A DNA stretch of 64,000 nucleotides, from positions 1-64,000 of the forward strand of contig JALOLD010000004.1 of NCBI GenBank assembly GCA_025456145.1. Reading direction: 5' to 3'. Position numbers and translations under genes: made by a program. The notes below the pieces were generated by a model that was not told the origin of the DNA, ran no database searches, and worked only from the letters and a program-made list of their open reading frames with translations. Below, piece after piece: positions 22,670-31,384 of this stretch. Position 1 is the first letter of the stretch. Each line of letters begins with the position of its first letter. The DNA comes from Thermoanaerobaculales bacterium. Its GTDB lineage: Bacteria; Acidobacteriota; Thermoanaerobaculia; Thermoanaerobaculales; Sulfomarinibacteraceae.

Positions 22670-23620
22670 ATGATCGAGGTCGAAAACCTGTCGAAGACCT
22701 ATGTCGACGCGCCGGTCGTCGACGGCCTGAGCTTCTTCGTGCCCGAGGGTCAGGTGGTCGGCCTGCTCGGGCCGAACGGCGCCGGCAAGACCACCGCGAT
22801 GCGGATGATGACCGCCTTTCTGCCGCCCACCGAAGGACGGGTCGTGGTGGCCGGCGTCGACCTCGACGCCGACCCGGTCGGTCTGCGTCGCCAGATCGGC
22901 TATCTGCCCGAGAACGTCCCGCTCTACCCCGAGCTGAGGGTCGAGGAGTACCTGCGGTTCCGCGCCGATGTCGAAGGGGTGAGCCGGGCCGACCAGCCGG
23001 GACGGCTCGACGACGTCCTCGGCCGGTGCATGCTCGCCGATGTCCGGCGCCAGCTCATCGGCACCCTGTCGAAGGGATACCGGCAGCGGGTCGGGCTCGC
23101 CGGGGCGCTGATCCACCGGCCGCCGGTGCTCATCCTCGACGAGCCGACGGTCGGGCTCGACCCCAACCAGATCATCAAGATCCGCGAGCTGATCACCGAG
23201 CTCGGCCGGGACCACACGGTGGTGCTGTCGACCCACATCCTGCCCGAGGTCGAGCAGGTCTGCGAGCGGGTGCTGATCATCGACCACGGCCGGATCGTCG
23301 CCGACGGGACCCCGGATGCCCTGGGCAGCCGGCTGATCGGCAACCCGACGATCCGCGTCGAGCTGCGCGGCGCGGACGCCGCGGCGGAGGCGCTCGGTCA
23401 GCTGCCCGGGGTGGTCGCCGTCGAGGCCCGGGGTGGGGGCGTCTACTCGGTCGAGCACCATGCCGAGTCCGACCCCCGGGAGGCGGTCTTCCGGCTCGCC
23501 GTCGACCGCGGCTGGGTGCTGATCGGCCTCAACCCGGAGCGGGCGACCCTCGAGGACGTGTTCGTGCGGCTGACGACCGCCGACAGCGCGATCCCCGCGC
23601 CCGCGGTCGAGGAGGTGTGA
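22670..23620 (+). CDS. ABC transporter ATP-binding protein, GldA/ABC-2 type
   Basis: This 316-residue ATPase has Walker A GPNGAGKTT, a Q-loop (RQIGYLPENVPLYPEL), the signature LSKGYRQR and Walker B LILDEPTVGLD with a following H-loop (STHIL). The C-terminal roughly 80 residues form the extension common in GldA/CcmA-like ATPases. It powers the membrane protein encoded one base after its stop. The four-gene order ATPase, permease, GldG-like, DUF4340 matches an exporter or auxiliary complex first linked to gliding in Bacteroidota but widespread in non-gliders. The transported substrate is unknown. Confidence 0.93.
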   Translation: MIEVENLSKTYVDAPVVDGLSFFVPEGQVVGLLGPNGAGKTTAMRMMTAFLPPTEGRVVVAGVDLDADPVGLRRQIGYLPENVPLYPELRVEEYLRFRADVEGVSRADQPGRLDDVLGRCMLADVRRQLIGTLSKGYRQRVGLAGALIHRPPVLILDEPTVGLDPNQIIKIRELITELGRDHTVVLSTHILPEVEQVCERVLIIDHGRIVADGTPDALGSRLIGNPTIRVELRGADAAAEALGQLPGVVAVEARGGGVYSVEHHAESDPREAVFRLAVDRGWVLIGLNPERATLEDVFVRLTTADSAIPAPAVEEV

Positions 23621-23621
23621 C

Positions 23622-24362
23622 ATGAGGGCACTCCTGGCCATCGTCCGGCGCGAGATGATCGCCTTCTTCTCGTCGCCGCTGGCCTATATCGTCATGGCGG
23701 CGTTCCTGCTCCTCCAGGGCGCCCTGTTCACGCTGATCGTCGGCTATCTCAGCCAGCCCGGCCAGTCCTCGATGTCGATCCTCCAGGCGTTCTTCGGGGG
23801 CACCATCTTCTTCTGGTTCTTCCTCGTCGTGGCGCCGCTCATCACCATGCGCCTGGTCGCCGAGGAGCGGCGCTCGGGGACCGTAGAGGTGCTGCTGACC
23901 TCGCCGGTCACCGAGGGCCAGGTGGTCATCGGCAAGTTCGTCGCCGCCCTGCTGTTCTACCTCGCCCTGTGGCTGCCGACCGTGGTCTACGTGGTCATGG
24001 TGAAGTCGCAGGCGGCGGTCGACTGGGGAGCGGTGGCGGCCTCGTACCTCGGGGTGATCCTTTTCGGCGCACTCTTCGTCTCGCTCGGCCTGCTCGCCTC
24101 GACGCTGACCCGCAACCAGATCATCGCGGCGGTGCTCGCCTTCACCGGGCTGATCGTGCTGTTCGGCGTGCCGCTGGTCAGGGGCCTGCTCGTCTCGTCC
24201 TCGGTCTTCGCCGCGGTGGTCGACCATGCCGATCTGTGGCAGCACATGGCCGACTATGCCAAGGGTATCGTCGACACCCGGCACGTGGTGTACGAGCTCT
24301 CGCTCACCGGCCTCTTCCTTTTTCTCGCGACCAAGAGCCTCGAGCTCGTCAAGTGGAGGTGA
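23622..24362 (+). CDS. ABC-2 type permease, GldF-like
   Basis: The 246-residue integral membrane protein has six predicted helices. The first starts AYIVMAAFLLLQGALF; later ones include FFWFFLVVAPLITMRLV and a glycine-rich pair around residues 140-190. The cytoplasmic loop EERRSGTVEVLLTSPVTE is a hallmark of ABC-2 and GldF permeases. It starts one base after the ATPase stop and is surely its partner. The next gene starts 4 bp after its stop. Confidence 0.92.
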   Translation: MRALLAIVRREMIAFFSSPLAYIVMAAFLLLQGALFTLIVGYLSQPGQSSMSILQAFFGGTIFFWFFLVVAPLITMRLVAEERRSGTVEVLLTSPVTEGQVVIGKFVAALLFYLALWLPTVVYVVMVKSQAAVDWGAVAASYLGVILFGALFVSLGLLASTLTRNQIIAAVLAFTGLIVLFGVPLVRGLLVSSSVFAAVVDHADLWQHMADYAKGIVDTRHVVYELSLTGLFLFLATKSLELVKWR

Positions 24363-24366
24363 CGGC

Positions 24367-25854
24367 ATGAGACGGCACGCCCTGCGTTACGGTGTCGCCG
24401 GCGTCGTCGCGGTGGTCCTCGTGGTCGGCCTGGCGCTGATGGCCAACTGGCTCGGCGCGCGCCATTACGAGCGCTGGGACTGGACCACGACCCGGCTCTA
24501 CTCGCTGTCCGACAAGAGCCTCAACCTGGTGGCGTCGCTCGACGAGGACATCAAGGTGGTGGTCTTCATGGTGCCCGGCGGGCCGCTTTACGACCAGGTG
24601 CACGAGCTGCTCGAGCGCTACCAGGCGGCGTCGGACCGGATCTCCGTCGAGTACATCGACCCCGACAAGGAGCCCTTGCGGACGACCCAGCTGAGCCAGG
24701 AGTACGGCGTTCAGATCGCCGACACGGTGGTGCTGATCGCCGGCGAGCGCACCAAGTACGTCACCTCCGAGCAGATGGTCGAGTACGACTACTCGGGGAT
24801 GCAGTTCGGCCAGCAGCCGACGGTCCGCGCCTTCAAGGGAGAGGAGCAGCTGACCTCGGCGATCCTGTCCCTGGTCGCGACCGAGGTGCCGAGGGTGGTG
24901 TTCGTCACCGGGCACGGCGAGGCGACGCTCGAGCCGACCGGCTCGGGCGTCCTCGCCGGGCGCAGCCTGTCGGTCCTCGTCGACGCGCTCCGGAGGGACA
25001 ACATCGAGGCCGCCGGGGCGAGCCTCCTCTCCGGCGAGGTCCCGGCCGACGCCGACGTCGTCGTCATCGCCGGCCCGGTCACCCCCTTCACCGAGGTCGA
25101 GATTGCGGCCCTCGGCGCCTTCCTCGACCGGGGCGGCCGGTTGATCGTCGCCCTCGACCCGCTGATCGAGGCCGACGGCACGATGCGTCCGACCCGGCTC
25201 GAAGCCTTCCTCGCGGACCGCGGCGTCGTGGTCGGTGACGACCTCGTGGTCGACCCGTCGCGCAAGCTGCCGTTCTTCGATCTCTCGGCGGTCTATCTGA
25301 CCGACTTCGCCGCCCACCCGATCACCCGGGGTCTCGAGGGGATCGCCGTGCTCTTCCCGACCGCCCGGTCGCTGCTCCCCGATGCCGACGACGCCCAGTC
25401 GATCGTCGAGACGAGCGCCGACGGCTGGGGGGAGACCGATCTCGGGATGCTGCTCCGCGGCGAGCCGGTGGCCGCCGACGAGGGCGCCGACCGGATGGGC
25501 CCGGTCGCCGTGGCGGTGGTCGTCGAGTCCGACGCCCCGGAGGCGTCGCCGGCCGAGATCGAGGGCGCCGCCCCGACCGACGAAGGGACCTACCGGCTCG
25601 CCGTGTTCGGCGACGCGGACTTCCTCACCGACGCCGAGATCGGCAACGCCGGCAACCTGATCCTCGCGATGAACACCGTCAACTGGATGACCGCGCGCGA
25701 CCTCGCGATGGGTATCCCGCCCCGCAACGTCGAGGACCTCGGCTTCTTCATCGACCAGCGGCAGATGCGGATCATCCAGATCGTCGTGCTGCTGGTGATG
25801 CCCGGCGCGGCCGTCGCGGCCGGCGTCCTCGTCTGGCGGCGCCGCCGGCACTGA
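24367..25854 (+). CDS. GldG-like ABC-associated extracytoplasmic protein
   Basis: In this 495-residue protein one transmembrane helix (about 10-30) is followed by a large extracytoplasmic domain of the GldG/ABC_transp_aux family (TTRLYSLSDKSLNLVASLDE, then VEYIDPDKEP). A second helix lies at the extreme C-terminus (about 470-490), followed by RRRRH. Both ends are therefore cytoplasmic. The domain resembles the Rossmann-like IFT52/GldG fold, thought to be a scaffold rather than an enzyme. The ATG at 24367 follows the permease stop closely; open sequence further upstream overlaps the permease and is rejected. Confidence 0.88.
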   Translation: MRRHALRYGVAGVVAVVLVVGLALMANWLGARHYERWDWTTTRLYSLSDKSLNLVASLDEDIKVVVFMVPGGPLYDQVHELLERYQAASDRISVEYIDPDKEPLRTTQLSQEYGVQIADTVVLIAGERTKYVTSEQMVEYDYSGMQFGQQPTVRAFKGEEQLTSAILSLVATEVPRVVFVTGHGEATLEPTGSGVLAGRSLSVLVDALRRDNIEAAGASLLSGEVPADADVVVIAGPVTPFTEVEIAALGAFLDRGGRLIVALDPLIEADGTMRPTRLEAFLADRGVVVGDDLVVDPSRKLPFFDLSAVYLTDFAAHPITRGLEGIAVLFPTARSLLPDADDAQSIVETSADGWGETDLGMLLRGEPVAADEGADRMGPVAVAVVVESDAPEASPAEIEGAAPTDEGTYRLAVFGDADFLTDAEIGNAGNLILAMNTVNWMTARDLAMGIPPRNVEDLGFFIDQRQMRIIQIVVLLVMPGAAVAAGVLVWRRRRH

Positions 25855-25869
25855 GGGCGTGGAGGAGAG

Positions 25870-27219
25870 ATGCGCAGCCGCAACCTCATCATCCTGGCCG
25901 CCGTCGTCGCGGTCGTCGGCGCCTTCATCGGGTTCTTCGAGCGCCACCAGCCGACCACCGATGAGCGTGCAGAGCGCGCCGACCGGGTGCTCGGCTCGCT
26001 CGACGAGGACGAGGTCGCCTCGCTCGTCGTCAGATCGCCTCGCGGCGCGGTCCGGTTGGAGCGGACCGGCGACGACTGGCGTCTGGTCGAGCCCGTCGAC
26101 TACCCGGCGGACGACGACGCCGTCCGCTCGCTCCTGCGCTCGATCGGTCGTCTCGACGTCGAGCGTACGCTGCCGGCCGGCGACGTCGAGGCGGGCGCCT
26201 ACGGGGTCGACGAGCCGGCGCTCGGCCTCGAGCTGGTCACGACCGACGGGACGCGCCACACCCTCGCGATCGGCGACGAGACCGCCCTCGGTGGTAGGAG
26301 AGCAGTTCGACGCGACGGTGAGGCCGACATTCTGCTCGTCGCCTCGACCTTCGCCGACGAGCTCGACCGCGAGCTCGACGACTGGCGGTCGCGGTCGGTG
26401 GTCGACGTGCTCGAGGCCGATCTCCTGAGGATCGAGGTCGAGGCGCCGCCGGATCTCATCCGGGCGGTCCGCACCGGCGACCGCTGGCGCCTCGAGTCGC
26501 CGCTCGTCGATCTCGCCGACCAGGAGCAGCTGCGCAGCCTGGTCTCCGAGCTCGACGACCTGCGGATCAGCGAGTTTCTCCCGAGCGACGCCGACGCCGC
26601 CGAGCTCGGGCTCGACCCCCCCGAGTACCGCGTCGAGCTCGTGCCGGAGGGCGGCCGCGAGCCGATCACCCTCGAGCTCGCGGCGCCGGCCGGCGACCAG
26701 TCGACGGTGGTCTGCCGACGCAACGGGAGCGAGCTCTTCACGGTGCCGGAGACGATCCGGGCTCGGCTCGCCAAGGCGCCCGTCCGGTGGCGCTCGGCCG
26801 CGGTCTGGCCCTTCGCGAGCTGGGACGCGGTCAAGCTCGAGATCACCGCCGCCGACGGCGAGGAGCTGGTCCTCGACCGGGTCGACGGGATGTGGCGGCT
26901 GGCCGGCGGCGGCGAAGCCGACGACGCCGAGGTGCGACGCCGGCTCGCCGCGCTCGCCGATCTCGAGGCCCTCGACCACGACCTCATGCTGCCGCCGACC
27001 GAGGTGATGGGGAGCGTCATCGTCGTGCTCGAGGAGGAGGGCGCCGCGGAGGGCCTGACCTACACCTTCTACGCCCCGCTCGAGGAGGGCGGTCACGCCG
27101 CGGTGACGGTGAGCGCCCGGGCCGGGGTGATGGGGATCGAGGCCGCGCTGGCCGAGACCGTCGTCGGCGATCTCGGTGCGCTCCGGCGACCCGTCGCGGA
27201 GACCGTCGCGGCCGAGTGA
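25870..27219 (+). CDS. DUF4340 domain protein of the gliding-type ABC operon
   Basis: The 449-residue protein has a single N-terminal membrane anchor (about 5-22). Repeated beta-rich DUF4340 units follow, carrying the motif W-R-L-x-x-P near residues 72, 205 and 340 (DDWRLVEPVDYPAD, RWRLESPLVDLAD, MWRLAGGGEADDAE). It lies 15 bp after the GldG-like gene with ribosome site GGAGGAGAG, so it is the last gene of the operon. DUF4340 proteins regularly follow GldG-like genes. They are presumed extracytoplasmic partners, with no known biochemical activity. Confidence 0.85.
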   Translation: MRSRNLIILAAVVAVVGAFIGFFERHQPTTDERAERADRVLGSLDEDEVASLVVRSPRGAVRLERTGDDWRLVEPVDYPADDDAVRSLLRSIGRLDVERTLPAGDVEAGAYGVDEPALGLELVTTDGTRHTLAIGDETALGGRRAVRRDGEADILLVASTFADELDRELDDWRSRSVVDVLEADLLRIEVEAPPDLIRAVRTGDRWRLESPLVDLADQEQLRSLVSELDDLRISEFLPSDADAAELGLDPPEYRVELVPEGGREPITLELAAPAGDQSTVVCRRNGSELFTVPETIRARLAKAPVRWRSAAVWPFASWDAVKLEITAADGEELVLDRVDGMWRLAGGGEADDAEVRRRLAALADLEALDHDLMLPPTEVMGSVIVVLEEEGAAEGLTYTFYAPLEEGGHAAVTVSARAGVMGIEAALAETVVGDLGALRRPVAETVAAE

Positions 27220-27361
27220 CCGGCCGGGCGGTGCGGTCTCGCCAGTTGAGGCTCGTCTTCCCCCGTGGAGACCTCGAGGCCAGAGGCGGCGACCCGGCCT
27301 GATCGCCGTCGGTCGTGGCCGGCGCGGCGGCGCGTTACAATGCGCCGACTGAGGAGGAGCG

Positions 27362-29662
27362 TTGACCCAACCGACCTGGCGCGAGACCTTCGACGACCTT
27401 CGGCAGCGACGACCCGGGCTCGCCCAGCGGGTCTGCCGGCGGCTGTTGCTCGACATGCAGAGCCAGGGGCTGATCGACCTCGACGACATCGACGAGGAGA
27501 TCGCGGTCGCGCTCAACCTGTCGGGGGCGAGCTCCAGGTTCGACCCCAACCGCCCCAAGCCCCGGCCGCCCGAGCAGGGCCGCAGCGCGCTGTACGACCT
27601 CGCCTTGAAGTACGCCGAGCAGCACCTCTCGGCCGACGAGATCGCCGCCACCGTCGTGCTCACCGAGAAGCGGGCCCTCGCCCTCGAGGTGGCGCGCCTC
27701 GCCGAGGACGCCGACACCCCCCTCGCCGATCTGCGCGAGATCGTCCACGAGTTTCTCGCCTTCGCTCCCGGCGAGGGCTCGTCGCTGCCCGAGGACGTGA
27801 TCGGTACGAGGGCAGCGCTGGTCCGGCGGCTGCTCACCGACCACCTCGACTTCATCGGGGTCGCCAAGCGGTTCGTCCGGGTGAGCGACTTCGCCTGGGT
27901 GCTCGACCGGATCGTCCCGACCTATGGTCAGCAGGGCCGGCTCGGCGGCAAGTCGGCCGGCCTCATCCTCGCCCACTCGATCCTCCAGCAGGCCCGGTAC
28001 GAGGGTCGGCTGGCGTTCGACTACCGACTGCCGTCGTCGTACTTCCTGCCGTCCAACGGGATCCTCGAGTTCATCGAGTACAACAACCTCGAGGAGATCA
28101 TCAACGTCAAGTACAAGGACATCGACGAGGTCCGCAACGAGTACCCGCTGGTCGAGCGGCTGTTCAAGAACGGCTCGATGCCGCCGACCATCCATGACGG
28201 GCTCGAGAAGATGCTCCTCGAGATCGGCGAGCGGCCGGTCGTCGTGCGGTCCTCGAGCCTCCTCGAGGATCGGATCGGCCACGCCTTTTCGGGCAAGTAC
28301 AAGAGCCTCTTCATCCGGAACAAGGGGACCATCGAGGCTCGCCTCGACGCCCTCGAGAATGCGATCTCCGAGGTCTACGCCTCGGTCTTCCACCCCGACC
28401 CGATCGAGTACCGGCGAAGCCGGGGGCTGATCGACTTCCAGGAGCAGATGGGCATCCTCATCCAGGAGGTCGTCGGGCGGGAGGTCGGGAGCATGCTCTT
28501 CCCGGTCTTCGCGGGGGTCGCCTTCTCGCGCTGCGAGATGCGCTGGTCGCCGCGGATCCGCCACACCGACGGGATGGCCCGCCTGGTCCTCGGCCTCGGC
28601 ACCCGGGCGGTCGACCGGACGGTCGACGACTACCCGGTGCTGGTCGCCCTCGAGCAGCCGACGCTGCGCGCGGTCCAGCAGCCGGACGAGGTCTACCGGT
28701 ACTCCCAGGGCGACGTCGACGTGATCGACCTCAAGGAGAGCCAGTTCGACTCGATCCCGATCGAGGCCTTTCTCCGGCGGGTCGGGCGCAAGCTGCCGCA
28801 GATGAACAGGATCTTCTCGATCTACCGCGACCGACAGCTGCTGCCGATGGTCGGGGTCATGGCCCAGATCGACCCCTCCGAGCCGGTGGTCACCTTCGAC
28901 GGGCTCGTCAAATCGGACTTCCCGGCCTCGCTCAAGACGATGCTCGATCTGCTCGAGGAGGGGCTCGGCGATCCGGTCGACATCGAGTTCGCCCACGACG
29001 GCGACCACCTCTTCATGCTTCAGTGCCGTGCCCTGAGCCTCGGCTCGTCGGCCCATCGGGTGCCGGTGCCGGCCAACGTCGAGGAGGAAGACCGGGTCTT
29101 CTCGGCCAACCGCTATGTCCAGATGGCGCAGATTTTCGACATCGAGTACGTCGTCCTCGTCGACCCGCGCGACTACGAGAAGCTGCCCACCCGCGAGGCC
29201 ATGCTCCGGGTCGGCCGCGCGGTGAGCGCCCTCAACCAGCACCTGCCGGCCCGCCGCTTCATCCTGATGGGCCCCGGGCGGTGGGGCAGCCGGGGCGACA
29301 TCCGCCTCGGCGTCCCGGTGACCTACTCGGACATCAGCCACACCGCAATGCTCGTCGAGATCGCGCGCCAGCGCGGCTCCTACCTGCCCGACGTCAGCTT
29401 CGGCACCCACTTTTTCAACGATCTCGTGGAGTCGAAGATCGCCTATCTGCCGGTCTACCCGGACGACAAGCGCGTGGTCTGGAACGACCCCTTCTTCGAC
29501 GGCTCGGCCAACGCCCTCGCCGAGGTCGTGCCGGACTTCGCGGACATGGCCCAGGTGATCCGGGTGATCCGCGTCCCGGATGCCGCGCCCGGTAAGCTCC
29601 TGCACGTCGTGATGGACGCCGAGGCCGATCGCGCGCTCGCCTTCCTCGCTCCCCCCAAATGA
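27362..29662 (+). CDS. PEP/pyruvate-binding (PPDK N-terminal-like) protein without PEP domains
   Basis: The 766-residue protein has an alpha-helical N-terminal region (1-185). An ATP-grasp domain of the PEP synthase/PPDK N-terminal type follows (about 190-580), beginning LGGKSAGLILAHSIL and including VVVRSSSLLEDR and GKYKSLFI. It ends in the characteristic LFMLQCRAL. The last 180 residues contain FILMGPGRWGSRGDIRLG and VSFGTHFFNDLVE. The swivelling phosphohistidine domain and the PEP-binding TIM barrel are absent, so it cannot be a complete PEP synthase. I take it as an ATP-dependent phosphotransferase or regulator of unknown substrate. The start is TTG at 27362 after GAGGAGGAGC; a TACAAT box lies at 27336-27341. 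Confidence 0.8.
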   Translation: MTQPTWRETFDDLRQRRPGLAQRVCRRLLLDMQSQGLIDLDDIDEEIAVALNLSGASSRFDPNRPKPRPPEQGRSALYDLALKYAEQHLSADEIAATVVLTEKRALALEVARLAEDADTPLADLREIVHEFLAFAPGEGSSLPEDVIGTRAALVRRLLTDHLDFIGVAKRFVRVSDFAWVLDRIVPTYGQQGRLGGKSAGLILAHSILQQARYEGRLAFDYRLPSSYFLPSNGILEFIEYNNLEEIINVKYKDIDEVRNEYPLVERLFKNGSMPPTIHDGLEKMLLEIGERPVVVRSSSLLEDRIGHAFSGKYKSLFIRNKGTIEARLDALENAISEVYASVFHPDPIEYRRSRGLIDFQEQMGILIQEVVGREVGSMLFPVFAGVAFSRCEMRWSPRIRHTDGMARLVLGLGTRAVDRTVDDYPVLVALEQPTLRAVQQPDEVYRYSQGDVDVIDLKESQFDSIPIEAFLRRVGRKLPQMNRIFSIYRDRQLLPMVGVMAQIDPSEPVVTFDGLVKSDFPASLKTMLDLLEEGLGDPVDIEFAHDGDHLFMLQCRALSLGSSAHRVPVPANVEEEDRVFSANRYVQMAQIFDIEYVVLVDPRDYEKLPTREAMLRVGRAVSALNQHLPARRFILMGPGRWGSRGDIRLGVPVTYSDISHTAMLVEIARQRGSYLPDVSFGTHFFNDLVESKIAYLPVYPDDKRVVWNDPFFDGSANALAEVVPDFADMAQVIRVIRVPDAAPGKLLHVVMDAEADRALAFLAPPK

Positions 29663-29682
29663 GCGGCCTGTCGCCGCTCATT
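29658..29682 (+). terminator. Hairpin overlapping the stop codon of the PEP-synthase-like gene
   Basis: A perfect 10-bp stem (29658-29667 with 29673-29682, AATGAGCGGC) and a 5-nt loop include the TGA stop. There is no U tail, so it may stabilise the 3' end rather than terminate alone. Confidence 0.5.
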
Positions 29683-29686
29683 CCGA

Positions 29687-29914
29687 GTTGACAGTCGACA
29701 GTTCACAGTTGACAGGCCCATCGCAGGGGCATCAGCTTCCAGCTCGAATCTCAGCGATCGACTCCACCGCTCGAGACTCGAAGGGAACCGCAGCCGAGCT
29801 GACGGGTGTGGGCCTTCGCCCTCGTCGCACCCTGGCGTTCAACTCGGAAACAAACGCCCGGCCGGAGCCGGGCGCTGCGATGGATCTGTTGACTGTCGAC
29901 TCTTGACTGTCGAC
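29687..29914. repeat. Inverted-repeat element in convergent gap, GTTGACAGT type (element C)
   Basis: The 258-bp gap has no gene. Its borders are a 29-nt arm of iterated GTTGACAGT/CAGTTGACAG words (29687-29715) and the opposite arm 29886-29914, identical at about 22 of 29 positions when reverse-complemented. Between them lie the gdhA terminator and unremarkable sequence. The repeat words differ from those of elements A and B. Confidence 0.75.
29848..29874 (-). terminator. Rho-independent terminator of gdhA
   Basis: An 8-bp GC stem (29874-29867 with 29862-29855, CGCCCGGC) with a 4-nt loop is followed on the minus strand by TTTGTTT. It is about 50 bp after the gdhA stop. Confidence 0.8.
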
Positions 29915-29920
29915 GTGTAC

Positions 29921-31204
29921 TCAGGCCCAGCCGCGTAGGTGGCAGGCGGTGGCGACGCGCTGGATGGCGATCATGTAGGCCGCGTCGCGCATGTACTCGC
30001 CGGTCTCCTCTGCGAGGTCGGCGACGGCGTGGAAGGCGGTCGTCATCTTCTGGTCGAGCCGCTTGAGGACCTCGTCCTTGGGCCAGAAGAAGTTGGTGTT
30101 GCACTGGACCTGCTCGAAGTAGGAGCAGGTCACCCCGCCGGCGTTGGCGAGGAAGTCGGGGATGACGAAGATCTTGCGCCGCTTGAGCTCCTCGTCGGCC
30201 TCCGGGGTGGTCGGACCGTTGGCGCCCTCGGCGACGATCCGGACGTTGCGGTGGATCCGGCCGACGTTGTCGCCGGTGATCTGGTTCTCGAGCGCCGCGG
30301 GGACCAGGATCTGCACGTCCTGGTCGAGCCAGGCTTCGGCCTCGAGCCGCTGGTAGCCGGCCTCCTCCGCCTTGTTCTTGTCGATCGTCCCGAAACGGTT
30401 GGTGATCGACAGCAGGAAGTCGGTGTCGATGCCGTCGGGCTTGGTGTAGGTGTAGGAGACCTGGTCGTCGTTGTCCCAGCACGACACCGCGACCACGGTC
30501 GCGCCGAGCTCGATGAGCTTCTTGGCGGCGTACTGGGCGACGTTGCCGAAGCCCTGGATCGAGGCGCGCATCTGGTTGATCGGCAGCTCCATCCTTTGGA
30601 GCGCCTCGCGGATGGTGAAGACCACGCCGAAGCCGGTGGCCTCGGTGCGGCCGAGCGACCCGCCGACCTCGACCGGCTTGCCGGTGATCATCCCGGGGTA
30701 GTGGCCGCCGGCGAGCTTCTCGTACTCGTCGAGGATCCACACCATGTGCTGCGGGTTGGTCATGACATCCGGCGCGGGCACATCCTGAATCGGCCCGATA
30801 TTCCGCGCGACCTGGCGGACCCAACCGCGGCACAGCGCCTCCTGCTCTCGGGGCGACAGGTTGTGCGGGTCGCAGATCACGCCGCCCTTGCCGCCGCCGA
30901 GCGGGATATCGACCACCGCGCACTTCCAGGTCATCCAGGTGGCGAGGGCGCGGACCGTGTCGATGGTCTCCTGCGGGTGGAAGCGGATCCCGCCCTTGGC
31001 CGGGCCGCGGGCGTCGTTGTGCTGCACCCGGAAGCCGCGGAAGACCTTGACCGCTCCGTCGTCCATCCGGATCGGGATGGTGAAGTGGTACTCGCGCTGC
31101 GGCCAGCGGAGGAGCTGCCGGATCCCGTCGTCGAGCTGGAGCAGCTCGGCGACCCCGTCGAACTGGCGCTGGGCCATGGTGAAGGCGTTGAACTCGTGGC
31201 TCAT
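29921..31204 (-). CDS. gdhA: Glutamate dehydrogenase family protein
   Basis: This 427-residue enzyme reversibly deaminates glutamate to 2-oxoglutarate with NAD(P). The N-terminal domain shows KGGIRFHP with the substrate-binding Lys, the catalytic Lys in PLGGGKGGVICDP and Asp in VPAPDVMTN. The Rossmann domain has GFGNVAQYAA. Length and motifs fit the hexameric 45-kDa Glu/Leu/Phe/Val dehydrogenases; glutamate is the most likely substrate. GGGAG precedes the ATG. The promoter at 31289-31261 carries a palindrome over its -10, so the gene is probably repressed or activated by a dedicated factor. Confidence 0.93.
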   Translation of the reverse strand: MSHEFNAFTMAQRQFDGVAELLQLDDGIRQLLRWPQREYHFTIPIRMDDGAVKVFRGFRVQHNDARGPAKGGIRFHPQETIDTVRALATWMTWKCAVVDIPLGGGKGGVICDPHNLSPREQEALCRGWVRQVARNIGPIQDVPAPDVMTNPQHMVWILDEYEKLAGGHYPGMITGKPVEVGGSLGRTEATGFGVVFTIREALQRMELPINQMRASIQGFGNVAQYAAKKLIELGATVVAVSCWDNDDQVSYTYTKPDGIDTDFLLSITNRFGTIDKNKAEEAGYQRLEAEAWLDQDVQILVPAALENQITGDNVGRIHRNVRIVAEGANGPTTPEADEELKRRKIFVIPDFLANAGGVTCSYFEQVQCNTNFFWPKDEVLKRLDQKMTTAFHAVADLAEETGEYMRDAAYMIAIQRVATACHLRGWA

Positions 31205-31253
31205 GGTGGTCTCCCGTTCGGTCGGTTCGGCCGTCCCGGATGGGGACGGAGCG

Positions 31254-31289
31254 CCTCGGGTATATACGCCTCGACCCGAGGTGAGTCAA
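31254..31289 (-). promoter_or_regulatory. gdhA promoter with palindromic operator
   Basis: On the minus strand TTGACT (31289-31284) and TATATA (31266-31261) are 17 nt apart, close to consensus. The inverted repeat CCTCGGGT (31254-31261) and ACCCGAGG (31274-31281), with a 12-nt spacer, brackets the -10 box. A protein bound there would block or shape polymerase binding. Confidence 0.72.
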
Positions 31290-31384
31290 GGCGTTTCTCG
31301 GACGGATCGTGGCGAACCCGGAGGTCGGGGCGGGTCGCGGGAGACGCCGGACCCGCCCGGCCCCGGTCGGGGTACAATGACCGG

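Noticed and set aside
24349-27867. A 1172-codon open frame antisense to the gliding-type ABC operon
   Set aside because: It has no domain, crosses three real genes and shows shadow composition.
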